Source: DATFES01 sp035457725 (GTDB lineage: Bacteria > Pseudomonadota > Alphaproteobacteria > CACIAM-22H2). From it: a DNA stretch of 51,913 nt. The translations under genes and the position numbers were made by a program. The notes beneath the pieces were generated by a model that was not told the DNA's origin, ran no database searches, and was given only the letters and a program-made list of their open reading frames with translations. The number at the start of each line of letters is the position of its first letter. Within the stretch, counting starts at the first letter, position 1. Below are positions 1 to 7,813 of this stretch, in pieces. The DNA lies in the NCBI GenBank assembly GCA_035457725.1, contig DATIBC010000112.1:1-51913 (forward strand). Direction: 5' to 3'.

Positions 1-1
1 C

Positions 2-700
2 TCGTATAGCGAGGTCCGCAACATCCCGGCCGGCCGCCTGGTCAAGATCCCTGACGGCATCAGCGACCAGCAGGCGGCTTCGATGATGCTCAAGGGCATG
101 ACGACGCAGTACCTCATCCGCCAAACCTACAAGGTGCAGAAGGGCGATACGATCCTGCTGCACGCGGCGGCGGGCGGCGTCGGACTCATCTTGTGCCAAT
201 GGGCGAAGCATCTCGGCGCCACCGTCATCGGCACCGTCGGCTCCAAGGACAAGGCGGCGCTGGCCAAGGCGCATGGTTGCGATCACACGATCCTTTATCG
301 CGAGGAAGATTTCGTCGCGCGCGTCAAGGCGATCACCGGCGGCGCCGGCGTGCCGGTGGTCTACGACGCGGTCGGCAAGGACACGTTCCTCAAATCGCTC
401 GACTGCATTCGCCCGCGCGGCCTGATGGTCAATTTCGGCAACGCCTCGGGACCGGCCGAACCGTTGAACGTGCTGCTGCTGGCGCAGAAGGGCTCGCTCT
501 ATGTGACGCGGCCGACCTTGGCGACCTACGTCGCCAAGCGCGAGGATCTCGTCGCTTGCGCTAACGATCTGTTCAACGTGGTGAAGTCTGGCGCCGTCAA
601 GCTCGAGATCAACCAGACTTATCCGCTCAATGAGGCGGCGCAAGCCCATCGAGACCTCGAGGGCCGCAAGACCACCGGCTCGACCGTGCTGCTGCCGTGA
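2..700 (+). CDS. NADPH:quinone oxidoreductase, C-terminal part (5' end outside window)
   Basis: A medium-chain dehydrogenase/reductase of the quinone oxidoreductase (Qor/zeta-crystallin) type, which would reduce quinones with NADPH in the cytoplasm. The frame is open from base 2, so the N-terminal catalytic half lies outside the window. The visible part has the Rossmann nucleotide-binding stretch AAAGGVGLILCQWAKHLGA, followed by the family-typical GTVGSKDKAALAKAHGCD, and ends normally near TGSTVLLP. Its TGA overlaps the GTG of the cupin gene in the sequence GTGA, so the two are probably co-transcribed. The substrate cannot be told from sequence. Confidence 0.9.
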   Translation, partial: SYSEVRNIPAGRLVKIPDGISDQQAASMMLKGMTTQYLIRQTYKVQKGDTILLHAAAGGVGLILCQWAKHLGATVIGTVGSKDKAALAKAHGCDHTILYREEDFVARVKAITGGAGVPVVYDAVGKDTFLKSLDCIRPRGLMVNFGNASGPAEPLNVLLLAQKGSLYVTRPTLATYVAKREDLVACANDLFNVVKSGAVKLEINQTYPLNEAAQAHRDLEGRKTTGSTVLLP

Positions 701-1164
701 AACCCCCGGCGCTCGATCCCGCTTCGGTGCCGGGACGCAAGGGCACCGGCTCTCCGCCGCCGTTCGCCACGCGCCTCAAGGAGCGCGAGAAGCGGTTCCT
801 GGGCCGCGCGCTGGGGCTCAGCAACTTCGGCGTCAACCTCGTCCGCCTGCCGCCCGGCGAGATCTCCTCCCAGCGCCACTGGCACGAGATGCAGGACGAG
901 TTCGTCTATATCCTCGAAGGTGAACTCGTGCTGGTGACCGACGCCGGCGAACAGGTTCTGAAAGCCGGCATGTGCGCCGGCTTTCCCGCCGCCGTCCCCG
1001 ACGGCCATCACATGATCAACCGCTCCGCCGGCGTTGCGGTTTATCTCGAAGTCGGCGACCGGAGCGCGAACGACGTCGGCCACTATCCCGACATCGATCT
1101 CGTGGCGAAGGCCCCCGATGGGATGAAATACGTCTTCACCCGCAAGGACGGCACGCCGTACTGA
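697..1164 (+). CDS. Cupin-domain protein (155 aa)
   Basis: A single-domain cupin with a conserved metal site. Motif 1 is RHWHEMQDEFVYILEGE, which supplies the two His and the Glu. Motif 2 is AGFPAAVPDGHHMIN, which supplies the last His. Small cupins of this form are usually sugar- or acid-binding proteins or dioxygenase-like enzymes, and the substrate is not readable here. The GTG start overlaps the stop of the upstream quinone oxidoreductase gene by 3 bases, suggesting translational coupling and a shared role. There is no signal peptide, so the protein is cytoplasmic. Confidence 0.85.
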   Translation: MKPPALDPASVPGRKGTGSPPPFATRLKEREKRFLGRALGLSNFGVNLVRLPPGEISSQRHWHEMQDEFVYILEGELVLVTDAGEQVLKAGMCAGFPAAVPDGHHMINRSAGVAVYLEVGDRSANDVGHYPDIDLVAKAPDGMKYVFTRKDGTPY

Positions 1165-1242
1165 CGGCGGTGCGCTTGACCGCCACGCCGCGCGCTGCGT
1201 CAATAGCCCTGGGATTGCGACTCGCGCGGGGGGCTCGGCGCG

Positions 1243-2826
1243 GTGCGGCGGCATATCATCATCGTCTTGGCAGGCGTCACGGCGGTCGTCGCCGTCATCG
1301 GCCCGATCGTCGGCCTCCTCTTTCTCTCCTTCGGTGAGATGGTGCGCGCGCACGAGCTCCAGCTCGTCGCGCATGCGCGCTCCGTGCTGCAACGAACCGA
1401 CGAGATTTTCGGCTCGACCGAGCGTACGCTGCGCGAAGTCGCCGATGCGACCGGCGGCTTGTGCGAGGCCGAGGACGTCAAAATCCTGCAGCGCGCCACA
1501 TTCCGCAGCCTCCACATCCGCGAGATTGCGCTGATTGTCGACGGCCGCCTCGTCTGCAACACCTGGGGCGTGGCCGAGCCGCCGCAAGCCGTCGAGCGGC
1601 GCGACGCCGTCGTGCCGCCGCCGAATCAAATCGTAATCTACCAGCGTGCGCCGGATGGGGGGGATGACCTGCCGACGATCGTCGTTCAGGCGCGCGTGTT
1701 CGATCGCATCGCCGTGAATGCGCAGCTCAATCCGCTCCAGTTCCTGGAGCCGTTTCGCTATGTCCGCGACATCGAGGGAGTTGGGCTTTCCATTCTGACG
1801 CGCGACGGGCTGATGATCGCCGGCGACGCCAGCCTGGTCGGACTGCGCGTCGGATCGGGCATTTCGCGCATCGGTCGGGACGTCATCGCCGTCGAGCGAT
1901 CGTGGCGCTATCCGGCGCTCGCGGCGGTCAAGGCGCCGGTCGCTTGGCTCACGCGCGCGTGGTGGCGCGAGGCGCTCGTCGCCGGCGGCGCTGGAGGCGT
2001 CGCGGCGGCGGCGCTGGTCGCACTCATCGTCTTCCTCGCCCGCCGCAGCCTGTCGCTCGACGCCGAGCTCCGCTTGGCGATTCGCCGCGGCGAGTTTTTC
2101 GTCCAATATCTGCCGTCGGTCGACCTGGCCAGCGGCGTCTGCGTCGGCGCCGAAGCGCTGATCCGATGGCGACATCGTGAAAAAGGCGTCGTGCGACCCG
2201 ACCTGTTCATTCCGCTCGCCGAGGAAACCGGGTTGATCGAACCGATGACCGAATGGCTGATGCGCCACGTCGCCGACGACCTGCGCGCGTTCGAGCGTGA
2301 GGGAATCGACGTCTATGTCGGCGTCAATCTGGCGCCGTGGCATTTCCGCGACCATCGGGTCGTCGACGCGGCGCGGGAGATTTTCGGCGGCGCCGGCTGC
2401 TCGTTCGAACGCGTCATGTTCGAGATCACCGAGCGCAGCGTCGTCGGCGATCGCGGGCCGGCGCACGAGGTGATGGTGGCGCTGCGCGCGCTCGGCGCCA
2501 AGCTGGCGCTCGACGACTTCGGCACCGGCTATTCCAGCCTCGGCTATCTCCGCAGTTTCACGCTCGATTATCTCAAGATCGACAAATCGTTCATCGACGC
2601 CATCGGCAAGGGCGCCGCGACGTCAGGTCTGGTCGACGTCATCGTCGACATGGGACGCAAGCTCGAACTCAAGGTCGTCGCCGAAGGCGTCGAGACGGCC
2701 GAGCAGGTCGAATACCTCCGCGCCTGCGGCTGCGGTTATGGCCAGGGCTGGCATTTCGCCAAACCGCTCGACCCGGCGGCGTTCCGCGAGTTTGCGCGGA
2801 TCCACGCCCGGCGACGCGCGGCGTGA
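1243..2826 (+). CDS. Membrane-anchored CSS-motif/EAL cyclic-di-GMP phosphodiesterase
   Basis: Predicted c-di-GMP phosphodiesterase of 527 aa. An N-terminal transmembrane helix (about residues 5-28) and a second one (about 242-265) bracket a periplasmic region with two cysteine sites (GLCEAED and LVCNTWG), the layout of the redox-sensing CSS-motif domain. The C-terminal EAL domain looks catalytically complete: GAEALIRW, VNLAPWHF, FEITERS, LALDDFGTGYSSLGYL, LKIDKSFI and VVAEGVET. No GGDEF domain is present. The start is GTG followed by a basic stretch. By family precedent the periplasmic cysteines would control the phosphodiesterase; that control is inferred here. The gene is convergent with ybaK. 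Confidence 0.93.
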   Translation: MRRHIIIVLAGVTAVVAVIGPIVGLLFLSFGEMVRAHELQLVAHARSVLQRTDEIFGSTERTLREVADATGGLCEAEDVKILQRATFRSLHIREIALIVDGRLVCNTWGVAEPPQAVERRDAVVPPPNQIVIYQRAPDGGDDLPTIVVQARVFDRIAVNAQLNPLQFLEPFRYVRDIEGVGLSILTRDGLMIAGDASLVGLRVGSGISRIGRDVIAVERSWRYPALAAVKAPVAWLTRAWWREALVAGGAGGVAAAALVALIVFLARRSLSLDAELRLAIRRGEFFVQYLPSVDLASGVCVGAEALIRWRHREKGVVRPDLFIPLAEETGLIEPMTEWLMRHVADDLRAFEREGIDVYVGVNLAPWHFRDHRVVDAAREIFGGAGCSFERVMFEITERSVVGDRGPAHEVMVALRALGAKLALDDFGTGYSSLGYLRSFTLDYLKIDKSFIDAIGKGAATSGLVDVIVDMGRKLELKVVAEGVETAEQVEYLRACGCGYGQGWHFAKPLDPAAFREFARIHARRRAA

Positions 2827-2851
2827 TCGGCTTGCATCGGCGATCACGCCG
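2819..2851. terminator. Perfect 11-bp inverted repeat at convergent stop codons
   Basis: Arms 2819-2829 (CGGCGTGATCG) and 2841-2851 are perfect reverse complements around an 11-base loop. The structure spans the stop codons of both the EAL gene (TGA 2824-2826) and the convergent ybaK gene (2844-2846), so it can serve as a bidirectional terminator. There is no clear U-tract, so it may only protect 3' ends. Confidence 0.5.
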
Positions 2852-3317
2852 GCGCGCTGAACCGCCCGTGTCTTGACGCGGCGGTGAGCCGCGCGAAATC
2901 GCTTCCCTGCACGCGTACCAGCGTGCAGTGGTCGCCGCCCTCGAAGTAGATGGTCTCCTGCCCGCTCAGGCTGTCGTCGACCACCACTTCGACGCCGTAG
3001 GGCGCGCCCACCGGCGGCACGGCGCCCAGCGCGCAATCGGCGAAGATCGCCGGTAGTTCCTTTTCGGTCGCCAGCCCGACATGGCGCTCGAGCGTGCGGT
3101 CGAGATCGCGCAGGCGAACATGATGCGATGCCGGCACCAGCGCCAGCACATATCGGCCCGACTCGTCCTCGAGTACCACCGCCTTGGCCATGCACGCACC
3201 GTCGACCCCGGCGCTCCGCGCCGCCGCCATGGCGGTCATCGCCGGTTTGTGCGTGACGATTTCGTAGGCTACGCCTTGTGCGTCGAGATATGCCCGCAAA
3301 TTGGTCGCAATGGCCAT
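2844..3317 (-). CDS. YbaK/EbsC-domain aminoacyl-tRNA deacylase
   Basis: A free-standing YbaK/ProX editing-domain protein (157 aa) that would hydrolyse mischarged aminoacyl-tRNA, typically Ala- or Cys-tRNAPro, in the cytoplasm. Family features are the early YEIVTHKPAMTAM segment, the conserved lysine in CMAKAVVLEDESG, ALVPASHHV, and a C-terminal GGDHCTLVRVQG. The ATG at 3317 is preceded by GGGAGGAGCC, which decides this start over the longer frame. It is the last gene of a run of five minus-strand genes starting at lysR, and its co-transcription with the others is only inferred. Confidence 0.85.
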   Translation of the reverse strand: MAIATNLRAYLDAQGVAYEIVTHKPAMTAMAAARSAGVDGACMAKAVVLEDESGRYVLALVPASHHVRLRDLDRTLERHVGLATEKELPAIFADCALGAVPPVGAPYGVEVVVDDSLSGQETIYFEGGDHCTLVRVQGSDFARLTAASRHGRFSAPA

Positions 3318-3397
3318 GACGGCTCCTCCCCTGTTGCGTGCGATCGACCCACTTCGAATATGGGGGCACGCCCCTCCGACGCAATGGCGGGCGCGCC

Positions 3398-3853
3398 CTA
3401 TCCTCCGCTGTTGCGCCGCGAAACGCGCAGGAGGGGCATGAAGCTGATCAGAATGGCGCCCTCCTGATTGACCGTCTCGACCCGCACCCGCAATACGCCG
3501 CGATCGGGGTTCTTGGTCGACGGGCGCACTTCCAGCACCTCGACGCGCGCCTTGATGCGGTCGCCCGGCTTGAGCGGACTCGGCCACCGCAGTTGGTCGA
3601 CGCCGAAACCGAGAATGCCGCCGGCCGGCCGGAAGCGGCTTTGCACCAGGAGCCGCATCGTCAACGCCGCGGTGTGCCAGCCGCTGCCGACCAGCTCCTG
3701 GAACGGCGAGGCTTTGGCGCTGGCGCGATCGAGATGGAAGGGTTGTGGATCGTAGAGCGCCGCGAAGGCCCGGATATCGTCCTCGCTCACCGCCAGTTCC
3801 GGCGATTCGAAGCGGTCGCCGGTTTTGAAGTCGTCGAGATACTGCACGTCCAT
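3398..3853 (-). CDS. MaoC-like dehydratase (R-hydratase fold)
   Basis: A 151-aa hot-dog-fold protein of the MaoC dehydratase family, which hydrates or dehydrates acyl-CoA-type substrates. The hydratase motif is visible as DPQPFHLD, with the catalytic Asp and His, followed by GSGWHTAALTMRLLV and the family-typical GFGVDQLRWPSPLKPGDRI. The start is the ATG at 3853; the long open frame upstream is a shadow of osmC. It lies 29 bases downstream of osmC on the same strand, in a cluster that reads as handling small organic acids. Confidence 0.88.
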   Translation of the reverse strand: MDVQYLDDFKTGDRFESPELAVSEDDIRAFAALYDPQPFHLDRASAKASPFQELVGSGWHTAALTMRLLVQSRFRPAGGILGFGVDQLRWPSPLKPGDRIKARVEVLEVRPSTKNPDRGVLRVRVETVNQEGAILISFMPLLRVSRRNSGG

Positions 3854-3882
3854 CGCGGTCTCCACCTCGCGTCGCACGCCGT

Positions 3883-4344
3883 TCAGCGGCTCTTGGTGCG
3901 AATCTTGATTTCCGAGGTCAGCGTCCGGTGCACCGGGCATTTGTCGGCGATTTCGAGCAGGCGCTGGCGTTGCTCGGCGTCGATCGCGCCGACGAACTCG
4001 ATGTCGCGTTCGATCGCGTCGAGCATACCGGCCCGCGTCTCGCAATCGGCGCAATCTTCGGCGTGGATCTTGGCGTGGCGCAGCCGCACGATCACCTGCT
4101 CGAGCGGCCATTCCTTGCGACGCGCATAGAGGCGCACGGTCATTGACGTGCAAGCGCCGAGCGCGATCAGCAGAAAATCGTACGGCCCCGGACCGCCGTC
4201 GTTGCCGCCGACCGTCACCGGCTCGTCGGCGCTGAGCGTATGGCGCCCGGCGAGCACGACCTGGCCAAACGGACCGACGCCGGTTTCCGCGACCAGAACT
4301 TCGCCCGCTTGCAACGTTGCGCGGAGCGTGGCGGGAGAGCGCAT
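3883..4344 (-). CDS. OsmC family peroxidase-like protein
   Basis: OsmC/Ohr-type protein of 153 aa, a thiol peroxidase family that removes organic hydroperoxides. Both family cysteines are present, Cys65 in ALGACTSMTV and Cys136 in DKCPVHRTL. An extra pair, Cys98 and Cys101 in EDCADCET, is seen in the YhfA-like branch. The gene lies 23 bases after the dehI-like gene, same strand. Whether it is a peroxidase or serves another thiol chemistry cannot be decided from sequence. Confidence 0.9.
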   Translation of the reverse strand: MRSPATLRATLQAGEVLVAETGVGPFGQVVLAGRHTLSADEPVTVGGNDGGPGPYDFLLIALGACTSMTVRLYARRKEWPLEQVIVRLRHAKIHAEDCADCETRAGMLDAIERDIEFVGAIDAEQRQRLLEIADKCPVHRTLTSEIKIRTKSR

Positions 4345-4367
4345 GGCATTTTCCTCCAGATGGCGAA

Positions 4368-5252
4368 TCAGGCGAGTTGGGCGCGAAAGAAAGCGACGTT
4401 AACCGCGAGCCCGGGTAGCAGCCACTGGAACAGGCGCACGACGTCGCGGACCTCGTCCAGCGGCGCATCAGCCTCGGCCGCGGCGCGCAACGACGCGGCG
4501 TCCAGCGCCCCCGGGTCGGCCAGCCGCCCGGCGACCGCATCGACCGCCAGCTCGTGATAAGCGCCGCAGATCGCCTCGTGGGCCGCGCCGCCCGCCAGTT
4601 CGCGCAGATCGCTCCAGGCCAGCGCAAAATAGCTCGGCCAACGCGCTAGTGCGCGATAATCGGTGTTGACGAACGGAAGCCCCAAAACAGCCTTGACGTC
4701 GTCATACAGCGCGCGCGTCGGCGCATCGGCGTGATGCGCTTCCATCAACGTCAGAGGCAATGCCGCGGCCGGGCCGTGGTTCGGGGCGGTCGGCCCCGCC
4801 GCTTGCGACTTCGACAACTCGCCGCCTTCGAGGGCAAACCGCGCCGCGGTGGCGATCAGAAAATAGAGATGGTTGCCGTGTGAAAAGACCTCGATCGCCT
4901 GGCGGATTTGATCGAGCTCGCGTGGCGCATATCCCAGTTTCGCCAGACGTCCGTCGATCCGCGGCGGAGCGAGTGCGGTTATCCTGGTCTCGACCAAGCG
5001 CCGCAGCGCCGCCGCCTCGGCGACGAAAGCGGCGCTTGCCGCGAGCGGCCGCAAACCGCGCCAAAGCACGGCGAAAAAGTTCGGATAATGCGCGAATGCC
5101 ATTGTCACCACGCCCATCCACGGCACTTGCAGCACCAGCTTCATGTCGGCGTAGCGGCGCGCGAGTTCGCCCTCGGCGCGGTACTCGGCAAGCGGATGGA
5201 TCGCCGGGACCGGCGACGGCTTGAGGCGCGGCAGCGGGCTCGCTCGTTTCAT
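4368..5252 (-). CDS. DehI-family (group I 2-haloacid dehalogenase-like) protein
   Basis: A 294-aa protein matching the all-helical DehI fold in full length, with its internal duplication: the first repeat has VPWMGVVTMAFAHYPNFF and the second has LGLPFVNTDYRALARWPSYF. Known DehI enzymes hydrolyse D- and L-2-haloacids using an Asp-activated water. Asp198 in NTDYR sits where that Asp is expected. Many relatives in genomes have no tested dehalogenase activity, so function is uncertain. The ATG overlaps the stop of the upstream lysR gene by 4 bases (ATGA), tying it to that regulator. Confidence 0.82.
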   Translation of the reverse strand: MKRASPLPRLKPSPVPAIHPLAEYRAEGELARRYADMKLVLQVPWMGVVTMAFAHYPNFFAVLWRGLRPLAASAAFVAEAAALRRLVETRITALAPPRIDGRLAKLGYAPRELDQIRQAIEVFSHGNHLYFLIATAARFALEGGELSKSQAAGPTAPNHGPAAALPLTLMEAHHADAPTRALYDDVKAVLGLPFVNTDYRALARWPSYFALAWSDLRELAGGAAHEAICGAYHELAVDAVAGRLADPGALDAASLRAAAEADAPLDEVRDVVRLFQWLLPGLAVNVAFFRAQLA

Positions 5253-6166
5253 GGATTCCAGCAGCGCCACGGCGGTACGGGGGTGAACTTCTCGACCAGG
5301 AAATCGACGAAGGCGCGAACCCGCGCCGAAAGATGCCGGCGATGCGGGTAGACCGCCCACATCGGCGGGCTCTCCGGCTGCTGATACTCGGTTAGAAGCG
5401 GCACCAGCCTGCCGGCGCGAATGTCCGCGCCGACGACGAATTCGGAGGACCGCAGAATGCCCATGCCGGCGATGCCGAGATCGTAGACCATCTCGGTGAC
5501 ATCCGATTCGATGTTGCCCGAAACCTCGATGCGCTTGAGGCCGTCGGGCGCCTCGAATTCCCAGACATTGAGCGAGGAAGCGAAAGACAGGGTAAGGCAG
5601 TTGTGGTGCTTGAGATCCTCGGGCCGTTCGGGCTTGCCGCGACGCGCGATGTAATCCGGCGCGGCACAGACGATGCGCCGGTTGTCGGCCAATTTGCGCG
5701 CCACCAGGCTCGAATCGGTCAGGTGCGCGATGCGGATCGCGACGTCGATGTTCTCCTCGACGAGGTCGACGATTGCGTCGCTGCAACTTAGGTCGATCCG
5801 CAGCTTGGGATAACGCGCCAAGAATTCGGGCAGGATCGGGGCGATCTGTCGCCGGCCAAACGCGATCGAGGTGCTAATGCGCAAGGTTCCCACCGGCTCG
5901 CCCTTGGCGCTGGCCAAGGCTTGTTCGGTTTCGGCGACATCGGCCAGGATCCGCGCCGCATTCTGATAGTAGGCCCTGCCCTCCTCGGTCACCGCGATCT
6001 GCCGCGTCGAGCGCTGTAAGAGCCGTACGCCCAGACGTCCCTCGAGCCGTGCGATCTGCTTGCTGATCGCCGAAGGAGTCACGCGCAACGCCCGCGCGGC
6101 GGCTGAAAAGCTTCCGCCATCAACGACTTGAACGAACACCCCCATCTCGCCGAGATTGTCGCTCAT
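5249..6166 (-). CDS. LysR-family transcriptional regulator
   Basis: A complete 305-aa LysR regulator. The N-terminal winged helix-turn-helix is clear (FSAAARALRVTPSAISKQI, then LEGRLGVRLLQRSTR), followed by a periplasmic-binding-protein-like effector domain of the LysR subfamily seen in DsdC/CrgA-like proteins. Its gene is unusual in lying upstream of, and overlapping by 4 bases, its likely target dehI on the same strand, rather than divergent from it. This makes the regulator part of its own presumed operon. The effector is unknown; a haloacid or another small acid is a guess from context. Confidence 0.92.
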   Translation of the reverse strand: MSDNLGEMGVFVQVVDGGSFSAAARALRVTPSAISKQIARLEGRLGVRLLQRSTRQIAVTEEGRAYYQNAARILADVAETEQALASAKGEPVGTLRISTSIAFGRRQIAPILPEFLARYPKLRIDLSCSDAIVDLVEENIDVAIRIAHLTDSSLVARKLADNRRIVCAAPDYIARRGKPERPEDLKHHNCLTLSFASSLNVWEFEAPDGLKRIEVSGNIESDVTEMVYDLGIAGMGILRSSEFVVGADIRAGRLVPLLTEYQQPESPPMWAVYPHRRHLSARVRAFVDFLVEKFTPVPPWRCWNP

Positions 6167-6290
6167 CTGTGCCTCACAAGAACAGATATGTTGCGAAATT
6201 ACACGATTATATCCTTAGGCGCCAACCTTTACCTTCTCGGAGAACGCGTCGGTTCCTTCAACGCCGACCGCAATCGCATGGAGAGTCCCG

Positions 6291-6602
6291 ATGTCGAACA
6301 TCTCCGAGAACTTTGCCCACGACCCTCTGAATCACGAGTACGTCGCGGCCGCGATGCGTCGCGCGAGGGTCATTCGCAGCCTGACATTCGCCTCCTGGGC
6401 CAACCGGTTTTGGGTCGCACTGAAGCGCACTGCCGCCGACCAGCCCAAACGCATCGCTCGTGCGGCCCGGCCGCTTTCGCATGCCATCGCTCGCCCCGCG
6501 CAGCGGACGAATGCGGCACGGCCGGTCACGGCGGCCGAGCTCCGCGCCGTATTCGGCGGGCCGGCGAATACGGCCGGTCCGGCGTGGCGCAAGAGCGCCT
6601 AA
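6291..6602 (+). CDS. Small basic hypothetical protein (103 aa)
   Basis: Not recognised. The protein is short, rich in Arg and Ala, with an amphipathic stretch RSLTFASWANRFWVALKR near residues 27-45 that could associate with a membrane, and an Ala/Pro-rich tail. ATG 6291 is preceded by GGAGAG at a usable spacing, and the gene is divergent from lysR across a 124-base gap of lower GC, so it probably is a real gene. It converges on the DUF4406 gene 15 bases away. No function can be given. Confidence 0.55.
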   Translation: MSNISENFAHDPLNHEYVAAAMRRARVIRSLTFASWANRFWVALKRTAADQPKRIARAARPLSHAIARPAQRTNAARPVTAAELRAVFGGPANTAGPAWRKSA

Positions 6603-6617
6603 GCCGCGCCCCGTCGT

Positions 6618-6977
6618 TCAGCCTGCGGTTATGTCCGGCAGTTCATCGAGGGAATGGTAGATTCGGCCGCCGCGGGCGCGGATCGCCGCCACCTCGCGGT
6701 TGGCGCCCGGCGAGCGGCCGATCTGCAGTACGGCGTCGCAACGCTCGGCGAGCGCCAATGATATCGTCATCATCGCCGGATCGCTGAAGGCGAGACCGGC
6801 CGCGTCGAGCACCGGCAATGCCGCGTTGACTCCGATCATCGGGATATGTCCGCGCCGCAGGACCTCGGCCGCGACGCGGTTCATTGCCGCGAGATTGGCG
6901 GCGCGTGCCGCGGCGGTCGGCGCGGAATACGGGCCGGCGACCATGATCAACAACCGCTGTTCCCCTGATCGCGTCAT
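6618..6977 (-). CDS. DUF4406 family protein (deoxyribosyltransferase-like fold)
   Basis: A 119-aa member of the DUF4406 family, related in fold to nucleoside 2-deoxyribosyltransferases. The start of the fold is clear in LLIMVAGPYSAPTAAARAANL, followed by AAEVLRRGHIPMIGVN and the C-terminal CDAVLQIGRSPGANREV, which resembles the nucleotide-binding end. No enzymatic activity is established for the family. AGGAGATAC precedes the ATG. Its start lies 41 bases from that of the divergent hydratase gene, so the two promoters must share this space. Confidence 0.82.
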   Translation of the reverse strand: MTRSGEQRLLIMVAGPYSAPTAAARAANLAAMNRVAAEVLRRGHIPMIGVNAALPVLDAAGLAFSDPAMMTISLALAERCDAVLQIGRSPGANREVAAIRARGGRIYHSLDELPDITAG

Positions 6978-7018
6978 TTATGTATCTCCTTGTCGGGTCG
7001 GATCACCGGAGCATCGGC

Positions 7019-7807
7019 ATGGACACCCAAGTCGAGGCCGCCGCCCAACATCTGCTGGCCGCCCACCGGGCGGGCGCGCGCTATGCGCCATTGCCAGGCG
7101 AGCTCCGCCCGACGACGCTTGCCGTGGCTTATGCCATCCAAGAGCATTTCCGTCGATTGCTCGAGCCGGAACGCGGCGCGCTGTGCGGCTACAAGATCGC
7201 CCTCACCTCGCCGGTGATGCAAAAGTTGTGCGGCATTCCGCATCCCTTGTCGGGGCCGCTTTATGCTCGCTCGACCCATGCGAGCCCGGCCCGCCTCGAG
7301 TCCAGGGCGTTCGTCCGGCTCGGCCTAGAATGCGAGATCGCGGTCCGGCTCGGCGCCGATCTGTCGGCGGCGGAGGCGCCGTTCACGCGCGAACGCGTGC
7401 GCGCCGCCATCACCGCCGCCGCGCCGGCGTTCGAATTGATCGAGGATCGCAATGCCGATTACGCGGCGCTCGATGCGATCGGCATCGTCGCCGACAATTG
7501 CTGGAACGCCGGAATCGTGCTTGGTGAATTTCGCCCGCTCGAATCATTGCCCGATCTGGGAACCGTGGGCGGCGGCTTAACGTTCGACGGCGCGCCGCAA
7601 GGCGAAGGACGCGGGCGTGACGTTCTCGGTCATCCGCTCGACGCAGTGGCGTGGCTGGCCGACCACCTCGGCGGGCGCGGCCGTTATCTCGCCGCCGGCA
7701 TGATCGTCATGACCGGCTCCATCGTCGCGACCAAATTTCCGCCCGCCGGCGTCGCCGCCAGATTCGCACTCGACGGCATCGGCGCAGTCGAGATGCGGGT
7801 CGTTTAG
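7019..7807 (+). CDS. 2-keto-4-pentenoate hydratase-like protein (FAH superfamily)
   Basis: A 262-aa member of the MhpD/fumarylacetoacetate hydrolase family, which adds water to 2-hydroxypentadienoate-type intermediates of aromatic degradation. Visible features are GYKIALTSPVMQKLCGI, a metal-ligand acidic region LGLECEIAVRLGAD, FELIEDRNADYAALD, and VMTGSIVATKFPPAG near the C-terminus. An ATG at 6980 is in frame, but it lies within the divergent gene's leader without a ribosome site. The ATG at 7019 has CCGGAGC before it and was chosen. No other catabolic genes are adjacent, so the true substrate is open. Confidence 0.88.
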   Translation: MDTQVEAAAQHLLAAHRAGARYAPLPGELRPTTLAVAYAIQEHFRRLLEPERGALCGYKIALTSPVMQKLCGIPHPLSGPLYARSTHASPARLESRAFVRLGLECEIAVRLGADLSAAEAPFTRERVRAAITAAAPAFELIEDRNADYAALDAIGIVADNCWNAGIVLGEFRPLESLPDLGTVGGGLTFDGAPQGEGRGRDVLGHPLDAVAWLADHLGGRGRYLAAGMIVMTGSIVATKFPPAGVAARFALDGIGAVEMRVV

Positions 7808-7813
7808 GGCCGG

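Noticed and set aside
619..2466. 615-codon minus-strand open frame
   Set aside because: It is antisense to the quinone oxidoreductase, cupin and EAL genes, has no family features, and arises from GC-rich codon bias.
6980..7018. ATG at 6980 as the hydratase start
   Set aside because: It is two bases from the divergent gene's start codon and lacks a ribosome site. The ATG at 7019 has CCGGAGC upstream.
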